Shown in pieces: positions 1-6,510 of a DNA stretch of 13,159 nucleotides. Below the pieces are notes generated by a model that ran no database searches, was not told where the DNA came from, and saw only the letters and a program-made list of their open reading frames with translations. Position 1 is the first letter of the stretch. Every line of letters begins with the position of its first letter. Location: NCBI GenBank assembly GCA_016219235.1, contig JACRBO010000193.1, forward strand, positions 1 through 13,159, read 5' to 3'. Source of the stretch: Chloroflexota bacterium. GTDB lineage: Bacteria; Chloroflexota; Anaerolineae; Fen-1058. A program made the translations under genes and the position numbers.

Positions 1-221
1 TCAGGTGCGCCATCTTGCAAATCTCCTGGTAGAGTGGGCCGATTTGTTCTGCCCCAGATTCTAATCTACCAAGTCCCTACTTGAAAATGAGACCAGTTCT
101 GTCTTGTATGCGACTTTTGCCCTAACTGATAATTCACCACGCCTGTACCATGAGTATCTCGCGCCCCATTCACGCTGGCCGCATCCGACCATGATTGAGC
201 ATGGCATGGCTGAAGCAACCC
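1..221. other. Left edge, no gene assigned
   Basis: No convincing gene is visible here. The - strand has a short open stretch running off the left edge (about 25 codons, positions 75 to 1, with a stop codon just upstream and a single in-frame ATG near position 13). It could be the start of a divergent gene, but it is too short to judge. Positions 45-150 are richer in A+T than the rest of the window, as expected for an intergenic region. A small inverted repeat (CCATG, 6-nt spacer, CATGG) lies at 189-204, just before the first gene. Confidence 0.4.
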
Positions 222-680
222 ATGAACAATGACCAATTGCCCGCTGAGCGCGGCAGCTATGTGCTGGTGCTGGAAATCAAGCGTTCGCGCGCGTTGACGA
301 TTGGCCGTCTGGGTCAGGTGACGTTGCCGGCGGGCATGTATGCCTACGCAGGCAGTGCGTTTGGGTCGGGCGGATTGCGAGCGCGATTGGGACGGCATCT
401 GCGCGGCGATGGCGTGAAGCACTGGCACATCGATTATCTGCGGGCGGTGGCTGAAGTGCGCGATTGCTTTTACACGGTATCGGATACGCGGCTGGAGTGC
501 GTATGGGGTCAGACGTTGGCCGCGGTACCGGGCGCGACGATTCCGGTGCCGGGCTTTGGCTCAAGCGATTGCCAATCAAACTGCGCCGCACACCTGATCG
601 CCTTGCCGCAGCGTGTAAACGTGCGCCGTGTCCTGGAAGCGGCCGCTCATTCAGCTGTCGTGCCTCTTCAATTCCGCTGA
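222..680 (+). CDS. GIY-YIG / DUF123 family protein
   Basis: This 152-residue protein matches the DUF123 family, a branch of the GIY-YIG nuclease superfamily whose cellular role is not established. Seen in the sequence: GSYVLVLE at residues 11-18, an IGRLG strand-turn at 27-31, the family hallmark GMYAYAGSA at 38-46, an Arg-rich stretch RARLGRHLR at 53-61, HWHIDYL at 67-73 and a conserved SDCxSNCAxHL segment near 115-125. ATG 222 is preferred because the family core begins about ten residues later and a GAAG sequence lies six bases upstream. In-frame ATG 201 and TTG 195 are alternatives. The stop codon adjoins a heptanucleotide array, and a separate promoter follows, so the gene is probably not part of the exporter operon. 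Confidence 0.85.
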   Translation: MNNDQLPAERGSYVLVLEIKRSRALTIGRLGQVTLPAGMYAYAGSAFGSGGLRARLGRHLRGDGVKHWHIDYLRAVAEVRDCFYTVSDTRLECVWGQTLAAVPGATIPVPGFGSSDCQSNCAAHLIALPQRVNVRRVLEAAAHSAVVPLQFR

Positions 681-683
681 CCC

Positions 684-732
684 CGTCTGCGTCTTGCTTC
701 CTGCATCCCGCATCTTGCCTCTCTTTTTGCCT
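684..732 (+). repeat. Heptanucleotide-period degenerate array
   Basis: Five clear 7-nt units ending in GC (684-718: cgtctgc, gtcttgc, ttcctgc, atcccgc, atcttgc) are followed by two more decayed units. The array begins four bases after the stop codon of the upstream gene and ends against the -35 box of the next promoter. Its reverse complement carries the same words (GCAAGATGC, GGGATGCAGGA) as the array at 5510-5551, so the two belong to one repeat family. Confidence 0.7.
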
Positions 733-733
733 C

Positions 734-762
734 TTGACACGGCTGATTTTCTGGTGTACAAA
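734..762 (+). promoter_or_regulatory. Sigma70-type promoter of the exporter operon
   Basis: A perfect TTGACA -35 box (734-739) is separated by 17 bases from TACAAA (757-762), which matches four of six positions of TATAAT. The predicted transcription start falls near 768-770, about 30 bases before the TetR start codon. The start lies within the palindrome at 766-777, the expected geometry for a self-repressing TetR gene. Confidence 0.75.
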
Positions 763-765
763 TAT

Positions 766-777
766 GAACGGTCGTTC
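766..777. promoter_or_regulatory. Putative TetR operator (palindrome)
   Basis: GAACG, GT, CGTTC form a perfect inverted repeat with 5-bp arms and a 2-bp spacer. A further partial copy of the right arm (GTTCG) follows at 775-783. The site overlaps the predicted transcription start of the adjacent TetR gene. TetR-family repressors usually bind short palindromes of this kind at their own promoter, so autoregulation is the simplest reading. No second copy was seen upstream of the HlyD gene. Confidence 0.65.
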
Positions 778-799
778 GTTCGTTTTTTAGGAGGAGAAG

Positions 800-1459
800 A
801 TGGCGGCACGCAAAACAAAATCGGCGGCCCTGGCCAACCCGATTGGGGAGACGGTTCGATCGGGCGCTGTCGAAACGAAGGGTGATCGTACTCGTGCGGC
901 GTTGATCGAGGCGGCGTATACGCTGTTCAATGGCAAGGGTTATCACGCCACATCGATGCGCGACATCGCCGACGCGGCCGGGCTGGCGCTGGGCGGCATC
1001 TACAATCACTTTCAGAGCAAAGAAGACATCTTTGTGGCGATGCTGCTGGAACGGCATCCGTTTCTGGAGATTCTGCCCGAGTTGGAAGCCGCGCAGGGCG
1101 AGACGGTGGACGCGTTGGTCCGCGATGCGGCGCGGCGCATGATCGCCAAACTGGATCAGCAGCCGCTGTTTCTGAACTTGATCTTCATCGAAGTGGTGGA
1201 GTTCAAGAGCAAGCACGTGCCGCAATTGTTCGAGATGTTCTTTCCGCGCATGCTGGGTTTTGTGCAGCGCTTTCAACAGACGCGCGGGCCGCTGCGCGAC
1301 ATACCGCTGCCCGTGATCTTACGCTCGTTTGTCGGTGTGTTCTTCTCGTTTGTGATCACGGATATGCTGATCGGCAGTCAGCTGCCGATGGGCACTGCGC
1401 CGGAAGCGTTCGAGCACTTTGTGAACATTTATCTGCACGGCATTCTGGCTGAAAGTTGA
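800..1459 (+). CDS. TetR/AcrR family transcriptional regulator
   Basis: A 219-residue TetR-family repressor. The N-terminal helix-turn-helix spans about residues 29-78 and has the typical TSMRDIADAAGLALGGIYNHF core followed by SKEDIF. The rest is an all-helical ligand-binding and dimerisation domain with hydrophobic helices (for example LFLNLIFIEVVEF near 124-136). A basic, low-complexity tail of about 28 residues precedes the DNA-binding domain. The start is fixed by AGGAGG at 789-794, five bases before the ATG. The gene overlaps or abuts the permease gene: the last G of the stop region is shared with an in-frame TTG at 1456. By analogy with CecR of Escherichia coli, which controls ybhG-ybhF-ybhS-ybhR, it probably represses this exporter locus and itself. 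The inducer is unknown. Confidence 0.93.
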   Translation: MAARKTKSAALANPIGETVRSGAVETKGDRTRAALIEAAYTLFNGKGYHATSMRDIADAAGLALGGIYNHFQSKEDIFVAMLLERHPFLEILPELEAAQGETVDALVRDAARRMIAKLDQQPLFLNLIFIEVVEFKSKHVPQLFEMFFPRMLGFVQRFQQTRGPLRDIPLPVILRSFVGVFFSFVITDMLIGSQLPMGTAPEAFEHFVNIYLHGILAES

Positions 1460-1464
1460 CGACG

Positions 1465-2598
1465 ATGCTTAACTCCCGGTTGCGCTCACTGATCCGCAAA
1501 GAGTTCATTCAGATTGTGCGCGATCCGCGCACATTGCTGATGATGTTCGTACTGCCGATTGTGATGCTGTTCCTGCTGGGCTATTCGGCCACGAACGATG
1601 TGCGCAACGTGCCGACCGCCATTCTGGATCAAGACCGATCGGCGCAGGCGCGCGATCTGATCAACGCCTATCGCGCCGCCGATTATTTTGGCTTTACTTT
1701 CGACGTGGAGTCGGTGGAGGAGTTGAAGTGGCTGATCGACAGCGGGCAGGCCAAAGCCGGGTTGATCATCCCGCCCGATTACGGCCAACGTCTCGCGCGC
1801 GGCGAGCAGGCTCAGGTAGCCTTTGTCATCGACGGCAGCGATCCGACCGTGGCGGGCACGGCCTTGTCGGCGGCGACGCTGATCGGGCAGACGAAGGCCA
1901 CGGCCGTGCTGCGGGCCGAGTTGGAGGCGAAGGGCCAATCGGGCGCGGTGCAGCCGCCGATTGAAGTCCGCACGCAAGTCTGGTACAACCCCGATCTCGT
2001 CAGCGCCTATTTCATGATCCCCGGTTTGATCGGCATGATCTTGCAGTATATGGCGATCATGCTGACCTCGACGGCGATCGTGCGCGAACGCGAGCGCGGC
2101 ACGATCGAGCAGCTGATCATCACGCCGATCAGCTCGCTGGAGTTGATCGCGGGCAAGTTGACGCCGTATATTCTGATCTCTTTTTTTGATCTGATGGAAG
2201 TGCTGATTCTGGGGACGCTGGTCTTCAACGTGCCCATCAACGGCGACATCGGCTTGCTGCTGGCGTTGGCGGCGCTGTTTCTGGTAACGACGCTGGGGCT
2301 AGGCCTGCTGATCTCGACCATCGCCAGGACACAGTTCGAAGCGATGATGACGGCGATGTTCATTCAACTGCCGTCGATCTTTTTGTCGGGCTTCTTCTTC
2401 CCGCTGGCCGCGATGCCGCCGTTTTTGCAGGTGCTGAGTTACGCGGTGCCGCTGCGCTACTTTTTGATCATCGTGCGCGCCGTGACGCTGAAGGGCGTGG
2501 GCGTGGAGGCGGTGGCGGGCGAGGTGATCGCGTTGATCATCTTCGGCGTGGTGGTGACGCTGGCGGCGGCGCGAAGGTTTAGGAAGAGGTTGGATTAG
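1465..2598 (+). CDS. ABC-2 type exporter permease (YbhR/YbhS-like)
   Basis: A 377-residue membrane subunit of an ABC-2 family exporter. It starts with a short cytosolic stretch (RKEFIQIVRDPRTLL), then one transmembrane helix near residues 26-43, a large extracytoplasmic domain of about 130 residues, and five or six helices in the C-terminal half. The signature RERERGTIEQLIITP followed by SSLELIAGKLTPY is the hallmark coupling region of YbhS/YbhR and drug-exporter permeases. ATG 1465 is preferred, with GAAAG nine bases upstream; TTG 1456 overlapping the TetR stop is the alternative. Either way translation is probably coupled to the repressor gene. It is the only permease in the window, whereas YbhF-type exporters usually have two. 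It would work with the fusion protein and ATPases encoded 1.6-5 kb downstream. Confidence 0.92.
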   Translation: MLNSRLRSLIRKEFIQIVRDPRTLLMMFVLPIVMLFLLGYSATNDVRNVPTAILDQDRSAQARDLINAYRAADYFGFTFDVESVEELKWLIDSGQAKAGLIIPPDYGQRLARGEQAQVAFVIDGSDPTVAGTALSAATLIGQTKATAVLRAELEAKGQSGAVQPPIEVRTQVWYNPDLVSAYFMIPGLIGMILQYMAIMLTSTAIVRERERGTIEQLIITPISSLELIAGKLTPYILISFFDLMEVLILGTLVFNVPINGDIGLLLALAALFLVTTLGLGLLISTIARTQFEAMMTAMFIQLPSIFLSGFFFPLAAMPPFLQVLSYAVPLRYFLIIVRAVTLKGVGVEAVAGEVIALIIFGVVVTLAAARRFRKRLD

Positions 2599-2686
2599 GG
2601 TGACGGAGAGATGGAGAGACGGAGGGACGGAGAGAGGGGGTGACACGGTGACAAGGTGACGGGGTGACAGACGTGCGGGGGCGACA
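2599..2686 (+). repeat. Octanucleotide-period degenerate array
   Basis: Starting at the base after the permease stop codon, the DNA falls into consecutive 8-nt units: ggtgacgg, agagatgg, agagacgg, agggacgg, agagaggg, then four ggtgacNN units (2639-2670), then two weaker ones. The 8-nt phase can be followed loosely to the pfkB start codon at 2711, and that gene's GAGG ribosome site (2703-2706) lies in this tail. A 13-base stretch at 2688-2700 is identical to one inside the coding-region array at 12672-12684. Confidence 0.85.
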
Positions 2687-2710
2687 TGCAGCACGCAATA
2701 GCGAGGACAC

Positions 2711-3628
2711 ATGACCAAACGCTTCGATGTGGCCGTCATCGGCAATGTGGGGATCGACACGAACGTGTACTTTCACGGCGCGGACGTGGATTTTAGCCGC
2801 GAGGCGAACTTCACGGAGAACATCGATTACGTGGGGCAGGCCGGCGGGTACGCGAGTCGCGGTTATGCGCGGCTGGGCAAACGCACGACCTTCATCGGGC
2901 ACGTCGGGGATGATTTCAGCGGGCGCTTTATCCGCGAGGAGTTCGCTCGTGATGGCATCGATCTGAGCGGCCTGTTGGTTGATCCGGCGGGGACGAGCCG
3001 CAGCATCAACCTGATGTACGCGGATGGCCGACGCAAGAACTTCTACGACGGCAAGAGCCACATGACCCTGCGGCCCGATCCGGCGATCTGCCGCTGGCTG
3101 CTGGGCGAGGCGAAACTGGCGCACTTCAACATTCCCAACTGGGCGCGTTACCTGCTGCCGATCGCCAAAGAACTGGGTGTGACGATTGCGTGCGATATTC
3201 AAGACGTGGTGAACTTGCGCGACGACTATCGCGAGGACTTCATCGAGTCTGCCGACATCGTGTTCTTTTCGGCGGTGAATCACGCCGATCCTGCGTCGTT
3301 GATCCATGAACTGTTGAACTGGAGACCGAACTTGATCGCCGTGTCGGGCATGGGGGCGCGCGGCTGCGCGCTGGGCACACGCGACGGCGCGCACAACAGC
3401 GTGCGGTATTTTGAACCGGTGTCGATGCCCGCGCCCGTGATCGACACCAACGGTGCGGGTGATGGTTTGGCTGTGGGCTTTCTGAGCAGCTACGTGCTCG
3501 ATGGTTACTCACTCGAAGATTCGATCCGTCGCGGGCAGATCGCCGCACGGCATACCTGCACACAGAAAGCGTCGTCGTCGAGTTTGATCACAACTGATCA
3601 GATGTCAGCGTATTTTCAGCGAGGCTAG
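2711..3628 (+). CDS. PfkB family carbohydrate/nucleoside kinase
   Basis: A 305-residue ribokinase-fold (PfkB) kinase, close to full family length, transferring phosphate from ATP to a sugar, nucleoside or similar hydroxyl. The N-terminal VIGNVGIDTNVY strand-turn is typical. Signature 1 is seen around residues 41-68 (QAGGYASRGYARLG, then FIGHVGDDFSG), and signature 2 is DTNGAGD at 245-251, with Asp251 the expected catalytic base and GAG the anion hole. The lid region (VYFHGADVDFSREANF) is acidic and aromatic and does not identify the substrate; adenosine/ribokinase-like activity is only a guess. GAGG at 2703-2706 supports ATG 2711. It is followed two bases later by the nitroreductase gene. Its place inside an exporter operon is unexpected. 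Confidence 0.9.
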   Translation: MTKRFDVAVIGNVGIDTNVYFHGADVDFSREANFTENIDYVGQAGGYASRGYARLGKRTTFIGHVGDDFSGRFIREEFARDGIDLSGLLVDPAGTSRSINLMYADGRRKNFYDGKSHMTLRPDPAICRWLLGEAKLAHFNIPNWARYLLPIAKELGVTIACDIQDVVNLRDDYREDFIESADIVFFSAVNHADPASLIHELLNWRPNLIAVSGMGARGCALGTRDGAHNSVRYFEPVSMPAPVIDTNGAGDGLAVGFLSSYVLDGYSLEDSIRRGQIAARHTCTQKASSSSLITTDQMSAYFQRG

Positions 3629-3630
3629 AT

Positions 3631-4080
3631 ATGAAACGCAAAACTCTTCGTCCGCCGGATGTGCGATTGATAAAAGCCCTGTATGCGATCGGGCTTGGGC
3701 CGATTGTCGGCCGATTGCTGGTGTTGATAACGACCACTGGCCGCAAATCGGGCTTGCCCAGAACCACCGCTCTTCAATATGAAGAAGTCGATGGCGCTCT
3801 CTATCTCGGTTCGTCCAAAGGCACGCACGCCGATTGGTTTCGGAACTTGATGGTCGATCCCTGTGTCGCCGTCCGCGTGAAATCGCGCCAGTTTACAGGT
3901 CGGGCGGAACTTGTGACCGATCCGGTTCGCATTGCCGACTTTATCGAGCTGCGACTTCGACGTCATCCCAGAATGGTCGGGGTGATTTTGAAGTCCGACG
4001 GTCTATCGGCCACGCCGAGCCGGGCCGAGTTGGAAACGTATGCGAGCAAGTTGGCGATGGCGATTATCAAGCCAATGTGA
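3631..4080 (+). CDS. Deazaflavin (F420)-dependent nitroreductase family protein
   Basis: A 149-residue split-barrel protein of the DDN/F420-dependent nitroreductase family, at the usual length of the family. Diagnostic elements are TTGRKSGLPRTTAL at residues 34-47, the strand YLGSSKG at 58-64 and DWFRNL at 68-73, which in characterised relatives line the deazaflavin pocket. Members reduce nitro compounds, quinones or enones with reduced F420, or bind other flavins; the substrate here is unknown. The ATG is two bases after the pfkB stop, with GAGG (3621-3624) located inside the pfkB C-terminus, so the two genes are very likely translated together. The stop codon lies at the foot of a long palindrome. 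If F420 is used, the host must make or import it. Confidence 0.88.
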   Translation: MKRKTLRPPDVRLIKALYAIGLGPIVGRLLVLITTTGRKSGLPRTTALQYEEVDGALYLGSSKGTHADWFRNLMVDPCVAVRVKSRQFTGRAELVTDPVRIADFIELRLRRHPRMVGVILKSDGLSATPSRAELETYASKLAMAIIKPM

Positions 4081-4190
4081 CTACTTAGCCGTCATTGCGA
4101 GGAGCGCTGTTTGCGACGAAGCAATCTCGCGTTCGACCGGGAGATTGCTTCGCAAAAAGCGCTCGCAATGACGGCGGGCCGAGTAGTTAC
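4078..4190. repeat. Long imperfect palindrome of 'GTCATTGCGAG' type
   Basis: The left arm (4078-4130) and right arm (4141-4190) pair over most of their length around a loop near 4131-4140. Paired blocks include GTCATTGCGA with TCGCAATGAC, AGCGCT with AGCGCT, GAAGCAATCTC with GAGATTGCTTC, and at the foot GACTACT with AGTAGTTA. Small bulges (GGA, CGA, a 3-base insertion) interrupt it. The words match a dispersed intergenic repeat that I recognise from many unrelated bacterial genomes. It holds no gene, and there is no T-run, so it is not a typical terminator, though the RNA hairpin could stabilise the upstream transcript end. Confidence 0.85.
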
Positions 4191-4226
4191 AAGCCGGTTT
4201 AATTCATAGGATTTTAGGAGGACAAG

Positions 4227-5513
4227 ATGCACAAGCGAATACGCTTCATTCCAATCGTCGTCGTCATCGTCGTGGTGGTGCTGGGCGGCTACTGGTGGAC
4301 GACGCGCGTTACCGCCGCCGATGGGGCGTTGCGGGCTTCCGGCACGATCGAGGCCACCGACGTCACCGTGTCGCCGGAGATCGGCGGTCGGGTGGTAGAA
4401 GTCCTCGCCGCCGAAGGTGAGCGTATCGAACTAGATCAAATCATCGTGCGCTTAGACGATCGCTTGCAGCAGGCGCAGCTCAAACAATTGGAAGCGGCCG
4501 TGGCGGCGGCGCAGGCTCAACAGCGCGCGGCGCAAGCGCAGCAGCAGGCCGCGCAAGCCAATTACGACCTGCTGAAAGCCGGGCCGTTGATCGAGCAGGT
4601 GCAGGCCGCGCAGGAAGCCGTGAAGACGACCGAAGCGAATGTGGCGTCGGCGCAGGCGCAATACGATCAGTTGAAGAAAGGCGCGCGCGCGGCCGACATC
4701 GCGGCGGCCGAGGCAGCACTGGCGCAGGCGGCCGCGCAGCGCAAGGTGGCGTTGGACACGCACGACAAGACCATGCAGTGTGTAACGGCGCCGGATGGCG
4801 GCGAGGTGTGCCCCGGTTTGGGCACGCGCGAAGAACAGGCGCGCGCCGCCTGGGAAGCGGCCGAAGAAGCCTATGCGGCGGCGGAAGCCCGGCTGAATCA
4901 ACTGAAACGCGGCGCGACGAAAGAAGAACTGGCGGCGGCGCAAGGTCGGGTTGATGCGGCCAAAGCGCAGCAGAGCATGGCGCAGGCGCAGCTAGCCCAA
5001 GTGGAAAAGGGCGCGCGCACCGAACAACTGTCGGCGGCCGAAGCACAGGTAGCCGCGACGCAAGCCCAGATCGAGGCGGCCGCGGCGCAGAACGCTTCCG
5101 CGCAGGCGCAAATCGATGTGCTGAACGTGCAGATCGATAAGCTTACGTTGAAAGCGCCGCTCGGGGGCGTGGTGCTCAACCGATCGATCGAGCCGGGCGA
5201 AATCGTTGCGCCGGGCGCGAAACTGCTCATCGTGGCCGATACGACGAATCTGTACATGACGGTCTACGTGCCGGAGAATCGGTACGGCGAGATCGCGTTG
5301 GGCGCGACGGTGCAAGTCTCGGTCGATTCGTTCCCCGGCGAGACGTTCAGTGCCGCCGTGACGCGCATCGCCGACAAGGCCGAGTTCACGCCGCGCAATG
5401 TGCAGACGGTGGAAGGTCGCGCGACGACGGTGTTTGCGGTGAAACTCGCGCTGGATAATGCGGGCGGTAAACTCAAGCCGGGTATGCCGGCGGATGTGGT
5501 GTTTAACAAGTAA
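4227..5513 (+). CDS. HlyD/YbhG-type membrane fusion protein
   Basis: A 428-residue periplasmic-adaptor-type subunit. A signal anchor (residues 6-24, Val/Ile-rich) is followed by a biotinyl-lipoyl half (SGTIEATDVTVSPEIGGRV), a long Ala/Gln-rich coiled-coil hairpin (about 78-305), the second lipoyl half (LKAPLGGVVLNRSIEPGE) and a beta-barrel. AEFTPRNVQT at 386-395 matches the motif of E. coli YbhG. Each hairpin arm contains two copies of an 'LKxGA..E.L.AA' repeat with exactly 33 residues between the glycines (Gly119/Gly152 and Gly229/Gly262), so the hairpin is longer than in YbhG (about 332 residues in total). The tip holds two cysteines (185 and 195). AGGAGG at 4216-4221, five bases before the ATG, fixes the start. 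The stop codon lies inside a heptad array. Confidence 0.93.
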   Translation: MHKRIRFIPIVVVIVVVVLGGYWWTTRVTAADGALRASGTIEATDVTVSPEIGGRVVEVLAAEGERIELDQIIVRLDDRLQQAQLKQLEAAVAAAQAQQRAAQAQQQAAQANYDLLKAGPLIEQVQAAQEAVKTTEANVASAQAQYDQLKKGARAADIAAAEAALAQAAAQRKVALDTHDKTMQCVTAPDGGEVCPGLGTREEQARAAWEAAEEAYAAAEARLNQLKRGATKEELAAAQGRVDAAKAQQSMAQAQLAQVEKGARTEQLSAAEAQVAATQAQIEAAAAQNASAQAQIDVLNVQIDKLTLKAPLGGVVLNRSIEPGEIVAPGAKLLIVADTTNLYMTVYVPENRYGEIALGATVQVSVDSFPGETFSAAVTRIADKAEFTPRNVQTVEGRATTVFAVKLALDNAGGKLKPGMPADVVFNK

Positions 5514-5551
5514 TGAGTGACGAGTGAAGCGGGATGCAAGATGCAGGATGC
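5510..5551 (+). repeat. Heptanucleotide-period array across the HlyD stop codon
   Basis: Six successive 7-nt units: gtaatga, gtgacga, gtgaagc, gggatgc, aagatgc, aggatgc, with a decayed seventh after them. The first unit contains the TAA stop of the HlyD gene (5511-5513). The last units carry the same words as the reverse complement of the array at 684-732. TAA overlaps an ATG (5513-5515) that opens a four-codon reading frame (Met-Ser-Asp-Glu, stop). Confidence 0.85.
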
Positions 5552-5559
5552 AGGAGTTG

Positions 5560-5564
5560 GGTGA
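5560..5564 (+). promoter_or_regulatory. Ribosome binding site deciding the ATPase A start
   Basis: GGTGA lies seven bases before ATG 5572 and matches the anti-Shine-Dalgarno core. This favours ATG 5572 over in-frame ATG 5548, and over GTG 5524, which would lie inside the heptad array and add repeat-encoded residues. Confidence 0.6.
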
Positions 5565-5571
5565 ACGCTCG

Positions 5572-6510
5572 ATGACGACGGCTATTGAAGCACGCGAATT
5601 GGCGAAGCATTTTGGCGCGGTGCGCGCGGTCGATAGGCTGAGCCTGACGATCGAGGCCGGCGAGATTTATGGGCTAGTGGGGCCGGACGGCGCGGGCAAG
5701 ACGACGACAATGCGGTTGATCTGCGGGGCGCTGAAGATCGATGGCGGGCGGGTGGCGATCTACGGCGACGACGTTCAACACCAACCCGATCGCGCCCGCG
5801 CGCATCTGGGCTATCTGCCGCAGCGCTTCAGCCTGTACGGCGATCTGACCGTGAATGAGAATCTGCGTTTCTTCGCCGAGGCGCACAGCCTGAAGACGAG
5901 CGAGTGGAAACCGCGCACACAGGAAATGCTGGATTTTGTGGGGTTGGGCGAGTTCGCCAATCGGCTAGCCGATCAACTCAGCGGCGGCATGAAGCAGAAG
6001 TTGGGGCTGGCGATTGCGCTGGTGCATCGACCGAAAGTGCTGCTGCTGGACGAGCCGACCGGCGGCGTCGATCCGGTGACGCGGCAGGACTTCTGGCAGT
6101 TGATCATCCGCATCGTAAGTCAGGAGGGTGTAGCCGTGTTGATCAGCACGCCGTACATGGACGAGGCGTCACGCTGCACGCGCGTGGGTTTCATGAATCG
6201 CGGGCGCTTGATCGATGAAGGCCTGCCGGGCGCGATCACGGCGCGGTTGAATGATCGCATCGTCGAGCTGGCGGGCGAGCCGCGCGAGACGCTGCGACAT
6301 CTGGCGCAGGCCGATCCCGACGTAGAGGACGTGCAGGTGTTTGGCGATCGACTGCATCTGCGCGTGCGGGCGCAGAGCGCCGATCGGGTGATGGCGCGTT
6401 TGCCGGAGACACTGCGCTCGAATGGCGCGACGCTGCAACGCATCCGATCGATCCCGCCGACGTTGGAGGATGTGTTTATCGAGATGTTGGAAGTGGGGAG
6501 TGAAGAGTGA
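5572..6510 (+). CDS. ABC exporter ATPase A (YbhF N-half-like, degenerate H-loop)
   Basis: A 312-residue ABC ATPase. Walker A is GPDGAGKTT at 37-45, with Asp in place of the usual Asn as in the first ATPase domain of E. coli YbhF. The Q-loop is YLPQ (81-84), the ABC signature LSGGMKQ (136-142) and Walker B VLLLDEP (156-162), with the catalytic Glu161 kept. The switch region reads STPYMDEA where a normal ATPase has TTHYMDEA: Pro194 replaces the switch histidine. YbhF's first domain also lacks this histidine. The C-terminal 90 residues end in PTLEDVFIE, typical of DrrA/YbhF-type exporters. The last codons (Val-Gly-Ser-Glu-Glu, stop) are encoded by the first units of a heptad array. It probably pairs with ATPase B to energise the exporter. 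Confidence 0.93.
   Translation: MTTAIEARELAKHFGAVRAVDRLSLTIEAGEIYGLVGPDGAGKTTTMRLICGALKIDGGRVAIYGDDVQHQPDRARAHLGYLPQRFSLYGDLTVNENLRFFAEAHSLKTSEWKPRTQEMLDFVGLGEFANRLADQLSGGMKQKLGLAIALVHRPKVLLLDEPTGGVDPVTRQDFWQLIIRIVSQEGVAVLISTPYMDEASRCTRVGFMNRGRLIDEGLPGAITARLNDRIVELAGEPRETLRHLAQADPDVEDVQVFGDRLHLRVRAQSADRVMARLPETLRSNGATLQRIRSIPPTLEDVFIEMLEVGSEE

Noticed and set aside
1..75. Short open frame on the - strand running off the left edge, with protein-like composition
   Set aside because: Only about 25 codons lie inside the window, a stop codon is immediately upstream and the only ATG is at the very edge; it cannot be told from chance.
66..428. 120-codon frame on the - strand opposite the GIY-YIG gene
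   Set aside because: It has no recognisable motifs and lies antisense to a clear family match; a typical shadow of G+C-rich coding DNA.
4191..4226. Separate promoter for the HlyD-ATPase genes in the A+T-rich stretch before its ribosome site
   Set aside because: TTACAA and TAGGAT are present, but the spacing (about 14 bp) and the matches are poor. An internal promoter is possible but not supported.
4452..5315. Several long - strand frames opposite the HlyD gene
   Set aside because: They arise from the Ala/Gln-rich coiled-coil coding repeats read in reverse (Leu/Arg-rich shadows).
5524..5571. GTG start for ATPase A adding 16 residues
   Set aside because: Those codons are heptad-array sequence without similarity to ABC ATPases, and GGTGA is well placed for ATG 5572.
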